Source of the DNA: Gammaproteobacteria bacterium
GTDB lineage: Bacteria > Pseudomonadota > Gammaproteobacteria > Steroidobacterales > UBA11654
Length of the DNA stretch: 64,000 bases
Direction of reading: 5' to 3'
NCBI GenBank assembly: GCA_002691465.1
Contig: NZHP01000022.1
Location: 27,613 to 91,612 of the forward strand
Shown here: in pieces, positions 1 through 11,194 of the stretch
How the letters are laid out: the number at the start of each line of letters is the position of its first letter
Numbering within the stretch: position 1 is the first letter of the stretch
Position numbers and translations under genes: made by a program
Notes under the pieces: model-generated
The model's database searches: none
The model's input: only the letters and a program-made list of their open reading frames with translations
What the model was told of the DNA's origin: nothing

Positions 1-239
<239 letters not shown>

Positions 240-245
240 CCCTTA

Positions 246-1790
246 ATGCAAGACAGAATTCTCATACTCGATTTTGGTTCACAATACACCCAACTGATTG
301 CAAGACGAGTTCGAGAGGCGGGTGTTTATAGCGAGATTTATGTCGGTGACATTGGTATAGAAGCCATTGAATCATTTCAGCCATCAGGTTTAATACTCTC
401 CGGTGGACCGGAATCTGCATTCAGCGAAGACTCTCCTAGACCGTCAAAAGAGATTTATTCAATGGGTCTTCCGATTTTAGGCATTTGTTATGGTATGCAA
501 GTCATGTCCGAACAACTTGGCGGAAAGGTTTCTTCATCAAGTGATCGAGAATTCGGTCATGCCGATGCAAAGATAGAGTTAAATAGTCCTCTTTTAAAGG
601 GCATCGAGACTGATGTTGAGCAATCTGTTTGGATGAGTCACGGAGACAGAGTTGAATCTTTACCAGAGGGATTTCAGACGATATGTAAAAGTGAAAACTC
701 GCCTTCAGCAGCAATGGCAAATGAGGATAAATCATTTTACGGTCTTCAATTTCATCCTGAAGTCACACATACAAGATGCGGACAGAAAATCATTGAAAAC
801 TTTGTCCATGAGATTTGTAGTTGTAAAAGCGACTGGAATCCTGGAAACATCATTGAGAAAGACATCAAAGAAGTTCAGCAAGCAGTTGGCAATGATCAAG
901 TATTGCTAGGATTATCAGGTGGAGTCGATTCCTCAGTTGTTGCCGCTCTTTTGCATAAAGCAATTGGTGATCAGCTAGTTTGCATATTTGTGGACAACGG
1001 TCTTCTTCGATTGAATGAGGGCGATCAGGTGATGCAGGTGTTCTCAGAGCACATGAATCTCAATGTCATCAGAGTCAATGCCGAAGATATTTTCTTGGAA
1101 AGACTAAAAGGGATTGATGATCCAGAGGAAAAAAGAAAGATAATTGGCCGAACTTTCATCGAGGTTTTTGAGGACGAAGCTTTAAAATTAGATAATGTAA
1201 AATGGTTGGCTCAGGGAACAATCTATCCAGATGTGATTGAATCTGCAGGCTCAAAAACAGGAAAGGCACATGTCATTAAATCTCATCACAATGTTGGCGG
1301 GCTTCCAGATGACATGAAGTTAAAGCTAGTTGAGCCTCTTAGGGATTTATTTAAGGATGAGGTCAGAAAAATAGGGAAGGAGCTTGGTCTAAACTCAAAA
1401 TTGGTAGATCGGCATCCATTTCCAGGACCAGGTTTGGGCGTTCGAATCTTGGGCGAAGTTACGAAAGAGTTCGCAGATCTTTTAAGATTGGCAGATGATA
1501 TTTTCATTGAAGAGTTACATAAAGAGAATCTTTATTACAAGGTCAGTCAGGCTTTTGCAGTTTTTCTTCCGATCAAATCTGTTGGAGTCATGGGCGATGG
1601 AAGAAAATATGAATATGTCATTGCTTTAAGAGCAGTAGAGACGTCTGATTTTATGACTGCAAATTCAGCTAAATTGCCACACAAATTCTTGCAACATGTA
1701 TCAACTCGGATTATAAATGAAGTCTCTGGCATATCTAGAGTTACCTTGGATATATCATCAAAACCTCCATCAACTATTGAGTGGGAATGA
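246..1790 (+). CDS. guaA: GMP synthase (glutamine-hydrolysing)
   Basis: GATase class I ([15 protein letters not shown]) plus ATP-PPase (LSGGVDSSV) and C-terminal KPPSTIEWE. Confidence 0.98.
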   Translation: MQDRILILDFGSQYTQLIARRVREAGVYSEIYVGDIGIEAIESFQPSGLILSGGPESAFSEDSPRPSKEIYSMGLPILGICYGMQVMSEQLGGKVSSSSDREFGHADAKIELNSPLLKGIETDVEQSVWMSHGDRVESLPEGFQTICKSENSPSAAMANEDKSFYGLQFHPEVTHTRCGQKIIENFVHEICSCKSDWNPGNIIEKDIKEVQQAVGNDQVLLGLSGGVDSSVVAALLHKAIGDQLVCIFVDNGLLRLNEGDQVMQVFSEHMNLNVIRVNAEDIFLERLKGIDDPEEKRKIIGRTFIEVFEDEALKLDNVKWLAQGTIYPDVIESAGSKTGKAHVIKSHHNVGGLPDDMKLKLVEPLRDLFKDEVRKIGKELGLNSKLVDRHPFPGPGLGVRILGEVTKEFADLLRLADDIFIEELHKENLYYKVSQAFAVFLPIKSVGVMGDGRKYEYVIALRAVETSDFMTANSAKLPHKFLQHVSTRIINEVSGISRVTLDISSKPPSTIEWE

Positions 1791-2446
1791 ATAAAAGATT
1801 AATAAGAAAACTTTTGGCGGAATTTGTTGGGACATGCTTTCTCGTAATGATTGTTATTGGCTCTGGGATTATGGCTCAGAATTTATCTTCAGACCAACTA
1901 ACTATTCTGCTGGGAAATACACTAGCAACAGGAGCAGGACTTACTGCTTTAATCTGGATATTTATCTCAATTTCGGGAGCTCACTTTAATCCCGCAGTTA
2001 GCTTAATTATGTTTTTAAAGAAAGAATTAACATTGAAAGAGCTCTCTTGCTTTACTTGCTTTCAGTTTATTGGAGGATTTTTTGGAACCATTTTAGCTAA
2101 TATAATGTTTGGCTTAGAACCCCTCCAAATTTCCGCAAATGAAAGAAGCGGATTCAATATATATTTCAGCGAATTGATAGCAACATTTGGTCTCATTATC
2201 ACTATTCTTGGCGTAAGAAAAATGAGCATTCTTGCTGTTGGACCGGCTGTTGGATTATATATTTCAGCCGGATATTGGTTTACTTCTTCTACATCTTTTG
2301 CAAACCCAGCAGTAACTTTTGCTAGGGGATTCAGTGATACTTTTACTGGAATAAACCCAGACTTTATATTGCCTTTTATTATTTTTCAGTTGATCGGCGC
2401 TAATTTGGCAATGCTCTTTATGAATTTCATAGAGAATGATGCATGA
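1787..2446 (+). CDS. MIP family channel (aquaporin/glycerol facilitator-like)
   Basis: Two NPA motifs ([14 protein letters not shown]) in a six-TM protein; ATGA overlap with guaA stop. Confidence 0.9.
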   Translation: MNKRLIRKLLAEFVGTCFLVMIVIGSGIMAQNLSSDQLTILLGNTLATGAGLTALIWIFISISGAHFNPAVSLIMFLKKELTLKELSCFTCFQFIGGFFGTILANIMFGLEPLQISANERSGFNIYFSELIATFGLIITILGVRKMSILAVGPAVGLYISAGYWFTSSTSFANPAVTFARGFSDTFTGINPDFILPFIIFQLIGANLAMLFMNFIENDA

Positions 2447-2501
2447 GAATTTATTACTATTTGAGTTGATAACAATTAACTGAATAAACCGAGATCGTAT
2501 A

Positions 2502-3494
2502 ATGTTAGTAAATGAAGAGATAAAATTAGATTATTCGGATGTTCTAATTAGACCAAAAAGGTCAACCATGAGCTCTAGAGGGGAAGTCAAATTAGAACGA
2601 ACGCATAGATTTCTTTGGAGTAAAAAAAAATGGACTGGCATTCCAATTATGTCAGCCAATATGGATACCGTTGGGACACCGGCAATGCACAAGGTGCTCT
2701 CAAAGTACAATCTAATTACTTGTCCAGCTAGACATCATCTCAAAAAGAAGTCTGATCAATTCAAAAAAGGGCAACGAAATATTTGTTGGTTCGGTGGCAT
2801 TGACGACATTCCAAAATTATCAAAAATAGCAGATGGCTTCATAGGTCTTGATGTTGCCAATGGCTACACCATCAAGTTTGTCGATGCGGTCAAAAAGTTA
2901 AGAGAAAAGTGCCCCAATGCAACCATTGCAGCAGGCAATGTTGTAACTGCTGATATGACACAAGAATTAATTCTAGCAGGGGCTGATATTGTCAAAGTTG
3001 GCATTGGCCCCGGGTCGGTCTGTACAACAAGGATCAAAACAGGAATTGGTTATCCACAATTAAGCGCAGTCATTGAATGTGCAGATGCAGCACATGGACT
3101 GGATGCACACATTATTGCAGATGGTGGTTGTGTAAGCTCTGGTGATATTGTGAAAGCATTTGCTGGGGGTGCAGATTTTGTCATGATTGGTGGAATGCTC
3201 GCCGGACATGACGAGTGCGATGGCACAGTCGAAGATGGGGTAATGAAATTTTACGGAATGGCTTCGGAATCAGCCATGAGTAAGCACGGTAATCACAATG
3301 AATACAGAGGGACAGAAGGCAAAACTGTTGAGGTCAAATATCGCGGTAAAGCCGATGATACTGTTAAAGACATACTGAGTGGTATTCGATCTGCCTGCAC
3401 TTATGTTGGAGCAAATAGATTGAAAACACTTTCTAAATGCACAACATTTGTTCGTGTGAATAACACCCACAATACCGTTTATGGAAATGAGTGA
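2502..3494 (+). CDS. guaC: GMP reductase
   Basis: IMPDH/GMPR barrel without CBS insert; [26 protein letters not shown]; GuaC-like C-terminus. Confidence 0.92.
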   Translation: MLVNEEIKLDYSDVLIRPKRSTMSSRGEVKLERTHRFLWSKKKWTGIPIMSANMDTVGTPAMHKVLSKYNLITCPARHHLKKKSDQFKKGQRNICWFGGIDDIPKLSKIADGFIGLDVANGYTIKFVDAVKKLREKCPNATIAAGNVVTADMTQELILAGADIVKVGIGPGSVCTTRIKTGIGYPQLSAVIECADAAHGLDAHIIADGGCVSSGDIVKAFAGGADFVMIGGMLAGHDECDGTVEDGVMKFYGMASESAMSKHGNHNEYRGTEGKTVEVKYRGKADDTVKDILSGIRSACTYVGANRLKTLSKCTTFVRVNNTHNTVYGNE

Positions 3495-4290
3495 AAGTTC
3501 AAAAATTTTAACCATTGATAAGTCCGGTAATGGCGTTTTGCGTCTTACGATGAACAATTTAGATCAAAAAAATGCTTTGTCCGAGAGGATGATGAGCGAA
3601 GTCATGAGTGAGATCAGAAATGCAAGTCAGGATAAATCGATAAAAGTTATTATTTTAGCTGCAAATGGGAATGTGTTTTGTTCAGGGCACGATTTAAAAG
3701 AAATCACAGCCGCAAGAGAAAATGAGGATAGCGGTGCAGTCTTCTTCCAAAAACTTTTTGATCATTGCTCAACAATGATGGAATTAATTGTCAATACACC
3801 GCAACCAGTTATAGCTGAAGTGGATGGAATTGCTACAGCAGCAGGCTGTCAATTGGTTGCAAGTTGTGATCTGGCGATTGCCTCAAATGAATCTAAGTTT
3901 GCAACACCTGGGGTGAATATCGGCCTTTTTTGTTCAACGCCTATGGTTGCTCTGACAAGAAATGTTCACAAGAAGAATGCCATGGAAATGCTGCTTACCG
4001 GCGATTTTATTGATGCTGAAAAGGCTAAAGATATAGGCCTAATAAATAATGTAGTCAAGAAGGAAGATCTATCAGGAGAGGTTAAAGAATTGGCAGAAAA
4101 AATTGCCAGCAAGTCATCAATCACAGTTTCAATTGGAAAGAAGGCTTTCTATGCTCAAGCGGAAATGAATTTATCTGAAGCATATAAATACACCTCTCAA
4201 GTTATGAAAGATAATTTATTGAACGATGATGCCAAAGAGGGCATTGATGCTTTCATAGAAAAAAGATCACCCAATTGGAAAGATAAATAA
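3481..4290 (+). CDS. Enoyl-CoA hydratase/isomerase family protein
   Basis: Crotonase fold motifs (CSGHDLKEI, ATAAGCQLVASCDLAIAS); overlaps guaC end. Confidence 0.9.
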   Translation: MEMSESSKILTIDKSGNGVLRLTMNNLDQKNALSERMMSEVMSEIRNASQDKSIKVIILAANGNVFCSGHDLKEITAARENEDSGAVFFQKLFDHCSTMMELIVNTPQPVIAEVDGIATAAGCQLVASCDLAIASNESKFATPGVNIGLFCSTPMVALTRNVHKKNAMEMLLTGDFIDAEKAKDIGLINNVVKKEDLSGEVKELAEKIASKSSITVSIGKKAFYAQAEMNLSEAYKYTSQVMKDNLLNDDAKEGIDAFIEKRSPNWKDK

Positions 4291-4323
4291 TTTAAATTTT
4301 TAAGCCTTATTTGATAAATCAAT

Positions 4324-5331
4324 ATGGATCCAATATCTCAAGGTACAGTTGGTGCAGCATTTGCACAGTCAAGCGCTTCAAAAAATAATATTATCCGTAT
4401 CGGATTCATTGGTTTTCTTGCCGGTTTAGCCCCGGATCTAGATGTTTTGATTCGATCATCGGATGATCCAATATTGTTTCTCGAATACCACAGACAGTTC
4501 AGTCATTCGCTATTTTTTATCCCCTTTGGATCATTGTTTGTCGCTCTTTTTCTTTTTCCTTTTTTTAAGGGATCGATGAGCATGAAGACTGTATATGTTG
4601 CAAGTTTTTTGGGATATGCGACCCATGGATTGCTTGATGCCTGCACTTCCTATGGCACTCAACTCTTTTGGCCTTTTTCAGACGAGAGAGTCACTTGGAA
4701 CAATATATCCATTGTCGACCCACTGTTTACGTTGCCGATCGCAGCTCTCTTGGTAATTGCCATAATAACAAGAAGAAAAATGTTTAGTTTTATAGCCATT
4801 GGATGGATTGTTTTCTATCTGTCTCTAGGCTTTGTGCAATATGAAAGAACTCTTTCAGCAGCAATGCAGTTGGCAGATTCTAGAGGACATAATTCGGAGC
4901 GTCTGACTTTAAAGCCTTCCTTTGGGAATTTAATTTTATGGAAATCCATTTATGAACATGACGGCATTTATTTTGTTGATGCAATTCGGACAGTCTATTC
5001 ATCAACTTGGTGCTCCGGTGAGAGCATTAGGAAGTTTGATTATCAATATCATCTTCCAAATCTTGATAGAAGCAGTCAACAAGCCATCGATATTGAAAGA
5101 TTTAGGTGGTTTTCACAGGACTATCTGGGTTACGACGAAAAGAATAGCCTTGTTACAGATATTCGTTATTCAATGCTTCCAAATCAAATAGCGCCAATGT
5201 GGGGAATAGTTATTGATAAAAATCAAAATATGGATGAGCATGCCTCTTGGTGGACGGGTCGGAGTTTGGATCAAAATCAGTTAGACTTATTTAAAGCAAT
5301 GTTAAGCGGCAAAAAGTGTCAAGATTTTTAA
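4324..5331 (+). CDS. YdjM/YfhO-type membrane-bound metal-dependent hydrolase
   Basis: MDPISQGTVGAAFAQ, HRQFSHSLFF, THGLLDACTSYGTQLFWPFSDERV; multiple TMs. Confidence 0.85.
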   Translation: MDPISQGTVGAAFAQSSASKNNIIRIGFIGFLAGLAPDLDVLIRSSDDPILFLEYHRQFSHSLFFIPFGSLFVALFLFPFFKGSMSMKTVYVASFLGYATHGLLDACTSYGTQLFWPFSDERVTWNNISIVDPLFTLPIAALLVIAIITRRKMFSFIAIGWIVFYLSLGFVQYERTLSAAMQLADSRGHNSERLTLKPSFGNLILWKSIYEHDGIYFVDAIRTVYSSTWCSGESIRKFDYQYHLPNLDRSSQQAIDIERFRWFSQDYLGYDEKNSLVTDIRYSMLPNQIAPMWGIVIDKNQNMDEHASWWTGRSLDQNQLDLFKAMLSGKKCQDF

Positions 5332-5352
5332 GGATTAATGGAGTGTTATGAA

Positions 5353-6375
5353 ATGAATAGGAGGCAATTTATTTATGGGACAGCAGCAGTTGCAGTTCCA
5401 GTATTAGTGGGCTGCGATAATGATGATGAACCCATTGTAAGCATTGATGAAAACTATCCAATCGGACCTTTTGGTGCGACATCCACAGCCGAGGAAGTCA
5501 CTGTTGGATTGGATTTAACAGGAAAGACTGCAATGGTCACAGGCTGTAATTCCGGTTTGGGTTTCGAGACAATGCGAGTTTTAGCAATGAGAGGCGCACA
5601 CGTTATTGGCACGGGGAGGAATCTTGAAAAAGCCAGCAAAGCCTGCTCAAGCATATCTGGAAAAACGACGCCCGTGGCCCTTGAGTTATCAGACTTTGAT
5701 TCAATTATTGAATGCAGTGATACAGTCAAGAAGCTGGGCTATCCCATTGATATTTTGGTATGCAATGCTGGAATAAATACATTTGACGAATTGGATTTAG
5801 TAAACGGTGTCGAGAGAATATTTGCCGTCAATCATTTAGGCCACTTTGTATTGGTTAATCGTTTGATGCCCCTATTAAAAAAGTCTAAAGAGAGTCGGAT
5901 TGTTCATGTAAGCAGTAAGTCTGCCTATGTCCAGGCTCCCAAAGCAGGAATAGATTTCGATAATCTCAGAGGCGAGGGAGAATTTGATTATTGGGCTGCA
6001 TATGGTCGATCCAAGTTAGCAAACGCCTTATTTTCTATAGAGCTTGCTTCTAGGCTTGAAGGCTCCAATGTTACTTCAAATGCGCTTCATCCTGGGTTGG
6101 TTCAAACTAATATTGCTCGGAATGCACCTGTCTTGCTTCGAAAAGCTTTTGATTGGTTTGGCAATCTCATTGCAAAAACACCTGAGCAAGGAGCAGCTAC
6201 GCAAGTTTATGTGGCAACAAACCAAGCCCTAAAGGGAGTCAGTGGTGCATTTTTTGAGGATTGCAATGCAGTGAGCGTGAGTGGCGATAATTTTTTATTC
6301 GATAAGCCAATGGCCGAACGTCTTTGGTCAACCAGTGAAGAGATGGCACAAGGCTATTTGATTGATTGGGAGTGA
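5353..6375 (+). CDS. Short-chain dehydrogenase/reductase with Tat/lipoprotein-like N-terminus
   Basis: NRRQFIYGTAAVAVPVLVGCDND leader; TGCNSGLG Rossmann motif; YGRSK active site. Confidence 0.85.
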   Translation: MNRRQFIYGTAAVAVPVLVGCDNDDEPIVSIDENYPIGPFGATSTAEEVTVGLDLTGKTAMVTGCNSGLGFETMRVLAMRGAHVIGTGRNLEKASKACSSISGKTTPVALELSDFDSIIECSDTVKKLGYPIDILVCNAGINTFDELDLVNGVERIFAVNHLGHFVLVNRLMPLLKKSKESRIVHVSSKSAYVQAPKAGIDFDNLRGEGEFDYWAAYGRSKLANALFSIELASRLEGSNVTSNALHPGLVQTNIARNAPVLLRKAFDWFGNLIAKTPEQGAATQVYVATNQALKGVSGAFFEDCNAVSVSGDNFLFDKPMAERLWSTSEEMAQGYLIDWE

Positions 6376-6389
6376 GTCTAATACTCAAT

Positions 6390-6791
6390 ATGTTGAAAGT
6401 ATTACAATTACCCACTCAATGGTGGAGAAAGCTCTCTTTATTTGGGCTTTCTTTATTTTTTATTTACTTTGGCATTGATCACTTCATCAATCCTGAGTTT
6501 TATCTTTCTATTATGCCCCCAGCTTTTCCATTGCATGCAGAAGCAGTATACATCAGTGGTTTCTTTGAAATTTTAGGTGGCATTTCAGTATTGATAGCGC
6601 CACTAAGAAAGATAGCAGGATGGGGATTAGTTGCTTTATTGATTTGTGTTTATCCTGCCAATATTTACATGGCCATTACACCTGAGGCTTTCCCTGAAAT
6701 ATCTATAGAGCTGCTTTATTTTAGACTTCCGTTACAATTCCTATTCATATATTGGGCATATTCAGTAACAAGACCTCATTACTTACAATGA
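6390..6791 (+). CDS. DoxX-like small membrane protein
   Basis: Four hydrophobic segments, FGIDHFINPEFY...GFFEILGG pattern; start set at internal ATG. Confidence 0.7.
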   Translation: MLKVLQLPTQWWRKLSLFGLSLFFIYFGIDHFINPEFYLSIMPPAFPLHAEAVYISGFFEILGGISVLIAPLRKIAGWGLVALLICVYPANIYMAITPEAFPEISIELLYFRLPLQFLFIYWAYSVTRPHYLQ

Positions 6792-6837
6792 TGATAAGAA
6801 GTAATCGAGTTTCATATTTTTTAAAGGAGATTAGTAA

Positions 6838-7380
6838 ATGAGTGATCCACTTAAAATTAAACAATACATTAGGACGGTTAATGATTTTCCAATTAATGGT
6901 ATAGCTTTTAGGGATATTACGAGTCTAATCGAAACCCCTGTTGCTTTTGTTGAAACCTGTGAAGAGCTTACAAGAATTTCTAAATCATTTGATGCCACTT
7001 CAATTGCAAGCATAGAAAGCAGAGGATTTATATTTGCAGGCTCCATAGCCAAAGATTTATCTTTACCATTTATTCTTGCCAGAAAGCCTGGAAAACTGCC
7101 CAATGAGACTTTTATGAAGGATTTTGACCTTGAATACGGCAGTACATCCATTGAAATTCAGAAAAACACCGTTGTGAATGAATCAGACAGAGTTGTAATC
7201 GTCGATGATCTGGTTGCAACTGGTGGCACAGCTATTGCCTGTGCAGAGCTTCTTACAGAGAACTTTAACGTGAAAAAACAAAACATTCTTATTCTTGCTG
7301 TAATTGATTTGCCAGATTTAGGAGGCAGTAAGCTGATTGCTGATCAAGGATATAAAATTGAGACCCTTGTAAGTTATTGA
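6838..7380 (+). CDS. apt: Adenine phosphoribosyltransferase
   Basis: GIAFRDITSLIETP, ESRGFIFAG, RKPGKLPNET, VVIVDDLVATGGTA. Confidence 0.95.
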   Translation: MSDPLKIKQYIRTVNDFPINGIAFRDITSLIETPVAFVETCEELTRISKSFDATSIASIESRGFIFAGSIAKDLSLPFILARKPGKLPNETFMKDFDLEYGSTSIEIQKNTVVNESDRVVIVDDLVATGGTAIACAELLTENFNVKKQNILILAVIDLPDLGGSKLIADQGYKIETLVSY

Positions 7381-8975
7381 TGAAGCTAGATCTAAATAAG
7401 TTTAAGTTTATCTTTGCTGTACTCCTTTTTTTGGGAGTTGAGCCATTGATTTCTAAAACCCATTCAGATGGATTTTGCATAAGTCAGCGGTCGATTGAGA
7501 ATCAGCCAACATGGATAGGCTGGGGAAACTCTCATGATCAGCATCGCTTTCAGGATGAATCAGTGAGTTTGATCAATCTTGAGAATATTTCCAATTTAAA
7601 GATGAAATGGGTTTTTGGAGTGCCAGATGCTGAAAAGGTTAGATCGCAGCCCTCCATTGCGGGTGGATTTCTTTATTTTGGTACTCAATCGGGATTGGTT
7701 TATGCGCTTGATGCTGAAGTTGGTTGCATACGATGGACATACAAAGCAAAAGCAGAAGTCAGGAATGCAATTGCAATTGATCTGAATCAATCAAACCATC
7801 CCAATGATCTATATTTTGGAGATTTTGAAGGAAGAATTTATCGCTTGGATGCATTAACAGGCGAGGAAAAATGGATCAGAAAACCAAATGCACATCCATT
7901 AACAACAATTACTGGTTCAATTGCAATATTTGAAAATAATATTTTTGTTCCTCTTTCATCTGTAGAGATTGTTGCTGCAATTGATGAAAATTACGAATGC
8001 TGCACTTTTCGTGGTGGCGTAGTTGCTATAAACAAGATTTCTGGTGAAACAACATGGAAATATTACACAGTCAATGAACCAATCGAGGCTGGTTTCAATG
8101 ACGCAAATGCAAAGAAATGGGGACCCTCAGGAGTGCCTGTTTGGTCAAGCCCAACCATCGATAAAAAGAGAAGTAAGTTATATATTGGGACTGGACAAAA
8201 CTACTCTCTACCTGCAACAAAGATGAGTGATTCTATAATTGCTATAGACATAAATAGTGGAAGAAAGGCTTGGTCATTTCAGTCCGAAAAGAACGATATA
8301 TGGAATGGTTCGTGTGTGAGGAATGGAATCAATTGCGATTTTGATGTGGGATCAAACTTTGATTTTGGGGCATCGCCATTATTAATTAGAGATGAAAATA
8401 GAGGGGATCTGATATTAGCTGGTCAAAAATCAGGGATGCTTTTTGCGATTGATCCAGACGATGGAAGCATGGTTTGGGAAAGAAGGATAGGAAAGGGGGG
8501 AGAGCATGGCGGAGTTCACTGGTCATTATCGTCCGATGGAAAGCGAGTATTTGTTCCAGTCGGAGACATTGGAGATCATCCAAAAGCCATAGGTAAAAGT
8601 AAGTCAGGAGTCTATGCATTCGATCCATATACTGGCGAACAATTATGGGGCTATGAAGCCAAAGAACGCTGCTCCGATAACACATTTTTTTGCCACAGCG
8701 GCTTCTCTGCAGCCATATCATCGACCGATGAAATATTATTTGCTGGCAACCTAAATGGAGTCTTGTACGCATTCTCTACAATCACTGGAGAGTCGGTTTG
8801 GGAGTTTGATACACGAAGAGAATTTCAGGGCATAAATTCAATTCCTGCAGTTGGAGGCACGATTGATGCAACTGGTCCGGTCATTTCTAAAAGAATGATT
8901 TATATTAACTCGGGTTATGGCGGATATGGTAAATTAGCTGGAAATGCACTCATTGCATTTGAAATCATTGATTAG
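7380..8975 (+). CDS. PQQ-binding-like beta-propeller protein (PQQ-dependent dehydrogenase/PVA-DH-like), secreted
   Basis: Signal peptide; WxW beta-propeller repeats (YALDAEVGCIRWTYKAKAEVRNAI, YRLDALTGEEKWIRKP, YAFDPYTGEQLWGYEA). Confidence 0.82.
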   Translation: MKLDLNKFKFIFAVLLFLGVEPLISKTHSDGFCISQRSIENQPTWIGWGNSHDQHRFQDESVSLINLENISNLKMKWVFGVPDAEKVRSQPSIAGGFLYFGTQSGLVYALDAEVGCIRWTYKAKAEVRNAIAIDLNQSNHPNDLYFGDFEGRIYRLDALTGEEKWIRKPNAHPLTTITGSIAIFENNIFVPLSSVEIVAAIDENYECCTFRGGVVAINKISGETTWKYYTVNEPIEAGFNDANAKKWGPSGVPVWSSPTIDKKRSKLYIGTGQNYSLPATKMSDSIIAIDINSGRKAWSFQSEKNDIWNGSCVRNGINCDFDVGSNFDFGASPLLIRDENRGDLILAGQKSGMLFAIDPDDGSMVWERRIGKGGEHGGVHWSLSSDGKRVFVPVGDIGDHPKAIGKSKSGVYAFDPYTGEQLWGYEAKERCSDNTFFCHSGFSAAISSTDEILFAGNLNGVLYAFSTITGESVWEFDTRREFQGINSIPAVGGTIDATGPVISKRMIYINSGYGGYGKLAGNALIAFEIID

Positions 8976-8984
8976 GTTTTCTAG

Positions 8985-10322
8985 ATGTCGAAAGTTAAAA
9001 TCAATAAATCAAGAAGAAGATTAATCCAATCTGCTGGCTCAATTCCTATAGCCGTCTCAGCTCCAAATGTTTTAAGCAATCATCACCATAGAGAGCAAAC
9101 GAACCCAGTTGTATCAAATCTTGATGAGATTTATCCAAGATGGAAAACAGATTCTGCAAAGTGGGATCTACAAACAAAAAGATTCCCAGGGCAAAAGATT
9201 CATGCAGCAATGGGCATCGCAGATTTAGACTTCAAAACTGCACCTGAGATCACTAAAGCCATTGCAGAGAGAGTCTTGCATGAAAATTGGGGTTATATAT
9301 TGACCCCAGATTCTTACTACGAATCAATCGTCGAATGGATCCTCAAAAGATATGGGGAAAGGATTTCAAGGGACCAACTTTTGTTGTCCACAGGTGTTTT
9401 ACCTGCTATCCAGAGTGCCATCAGAGCATTTTGCCCAAAAAATTCTAAGGTGGTTTTGAATTCACCGGGATACACTGAATTGTATGCAAGCATTCGCAAG
9501 GCAGATTGCATGCCAGATGAAAGCCCATTGATCAAAAAAAATGGAATGTATTCCCTCGATTTCCCTGACCTTTCAAAAAGACTAGCCCGAGATGATGTGC
9601 ATGCATTTCTTTTAGTCAACCCACACAATCCGACTGGCAATTGTTGGTCTCGAGACGATCTAAAAAAAGTAGCAAAAATCTGTGACGAAAACGATGTCAT
9701 GCTGTTCTCTGATGAAATTCACTGCGATTTCATTGCTGACGATGCCCAATATACACCAATTTATTCTCTGGCAACTGAAGCGGTAAAACGTAAGGCCATT
9801 ATCTTCAAATCGACCACAAAGGCATTCAATTTATCTGCCTTTAAAACCGGATATGTTTATGCCCATGATGCAGAGATAATCTCAAAGATCAGACAAGCAG
9901 GCCATGTCGAATTTGCAAATACATTGGGTGTTATCGCATCTGAGGTGGCATATACTCATTCTGAAAAATGGCTTAATGAAGTAAGCAAATACATCAACCA
10001 GAACATGATTTTGGTTGAGAAATACATAAGAAAAAACATACCTTTGATCCGCTTCTATCGTCCCGAAGGAACTTACCTTGCATGGATAGATTTTACAGAA
10101 TGGATGAGTGCAATTGACGCAAAAGAGAAGGCGAATGAAAAGAATGAAGAAGAGGGCGATTATATGGAGAGGTATTTGGTTGAAAAGGCAGGCATTCAAT
10201 TGGGAAGGGGTTATCGATTTGGTAGTGGCGGTGAGAAATATTTAAGAATGAACGTTGGAACCTCAAAAATATTATTAAAAGAGGCCCTTGATAGGATTAA
10301 AATGGCTGCAGACGATTTATGA
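8985..10322 (+). CDS. MalY/PatB-type PLP aminotransferase with Tat-like leader
   Basis: NPHNPTGNCW, SDEIHCDF, STTKAFNLSAFKTGY; N-terminus KSRRRLIQSAGSIPIAVSAPNVLS. Confidence 0.87.
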   Translation: MSKVKINKSRRRLIQSAGSIPIAVSAPNVLSNHHHREQTNPVVSNLDEIYPRWKTDSAKWDLQTKRFPGQKIHAAMGIADLDFKTAPEITKAIAERVLHENWGYILTPDSYYESIVEWILKRYGERISRDQLLLSTGVLPAIQSAIRAFCPKNSKVVLNSPGYTELYASIRKADCMPDESPLIKKNGMYSLDFPDLSKRLARDDVHAFLLVNPHNPTGNCWSRDDLKKVAKICDENDVMLFSDEIHCDFIADDAQYTPIYSLATEAVKRKAIIFKSTTKAFNLSAFKTGYVYAHDAEIISKIRQAGHVEFANTLGVIASEVAYTHSEKWLNEVSKYINQNMILVEKYIRKNIPLIRFYRPEGTYLAWIDFTEWMSAIDAKEKANEKNEEEGDYMERYLVEKAGIQLGRGYRFGSGGEKYLRMNVGTSKILLKEALDRIKMAADDL

Positions 10323-10359
10323 TATTTGCAAATTCAAAAAAATTAATTTCAAGGGGTCA

Positions 10360-11187
10360 ATGAATATGAATTATAGAACCGCCAGTTTTTTTATTTTTCT
10401 TTTATTCTTTCTTTATGCGGACTTTGTTAATGCAAAAACTGTTCTTGTAACAGGTTCAAATAGAGGAATGGGTTTAGAGTTTGTGACCCAGTATGCAGAA
10501 AAAGGTTGGAGTGTGATTGCAACGAGTCGATCTCCTTCCGATGACTATGATCTCATTGATTTAGCCAAAGACAATCCAAAGATACAGATCGAACAAATGG
10601 ATGTTACAAAAACTTCAGAAATAAGCAATCTGGCTGAAAAATATCAGAATCAATCTATCGATTTGCTGATCAATAATGCCGGCATGAGTGGAGACAGGAG
10701 AAATCAAGCATGGGGTCAGATTGATCAAAACGAATTCACCAAATTGATTTCAATAAACGCGTTTGGAGCTTTGAAGGTTGCAGAAGCGTTTTCTAAAAAT
10801 ATTGCTAACAGCGAAGACAAAAAAATAGTTGCAATCTCTAGCGTGGCTGGATCAATTTCTTCCATGGGTCGGCCGTCATCGCTTCCAATTCTCTCAATCA
10901 GCAAAGCCGCCTTAAATATGGCAATGAAAACCGTTGCTCTGAGGCTTAAAGACGAAGGCGTCACTGTTATCCTTTTAAACCCTGGGGCAGTAGATACTAG
11001 AGCACTCAGGCAGGCATTTGGTTTATCCCTTGAGGAGGCAGAAAAGGCAACCAATTTTGACTACAAAGGTTACCCGACTGTGTCTCCAGAGGAGGGCGTG
11101 AGACGAATGATCGACGTCATTGAGAATGCAAACCAGTCACAAAACGGATCATTTCTGAACCACGATGGCAAAGAGTTGCCATGGTAG
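10360..11187 (+). CDS. SDR family protein (C-factor-like) with signal peptide/anchor
   Basis: MNMNYRTASFFIFLLFFLYADFVNA then KTVLVTGSNRGMG; INNAG motif; internal ATG chosen. Confidence 0.82.
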   Translation: MNMNYRTASFFIFLLFFLYADFVNAKTVLVTGSNRGMGLEFVTQYAEKGWSVIATSRSPSDDYDLIDLAKDNPKIQIEQMDVTKTSEISNLAEKYQNQSIDLLINNAGMSGDRRNQAWGQIDQNEFTKLISINAFGALKVAEAFSKNIANSEDKKIVAISSVAGSISSMGRPSSLPILSISKAALNMAMKTVALRLKDEGVTVILLNPGAVDTRALRQAFGLSLEEAEKATNFDYKGYPTVSPEEGVRRMIDVIENANQSQNGSFLNHDGKELPW

Positions 11188-11194
11188 AAAGAGT

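Noticed and set aside
8386-8772. 128-aa minus-strand ORF inside the PQQ beta-propeller gene
   Set aside because: Lies antisense to a well-supported CDS, composition not protein-like, no SD
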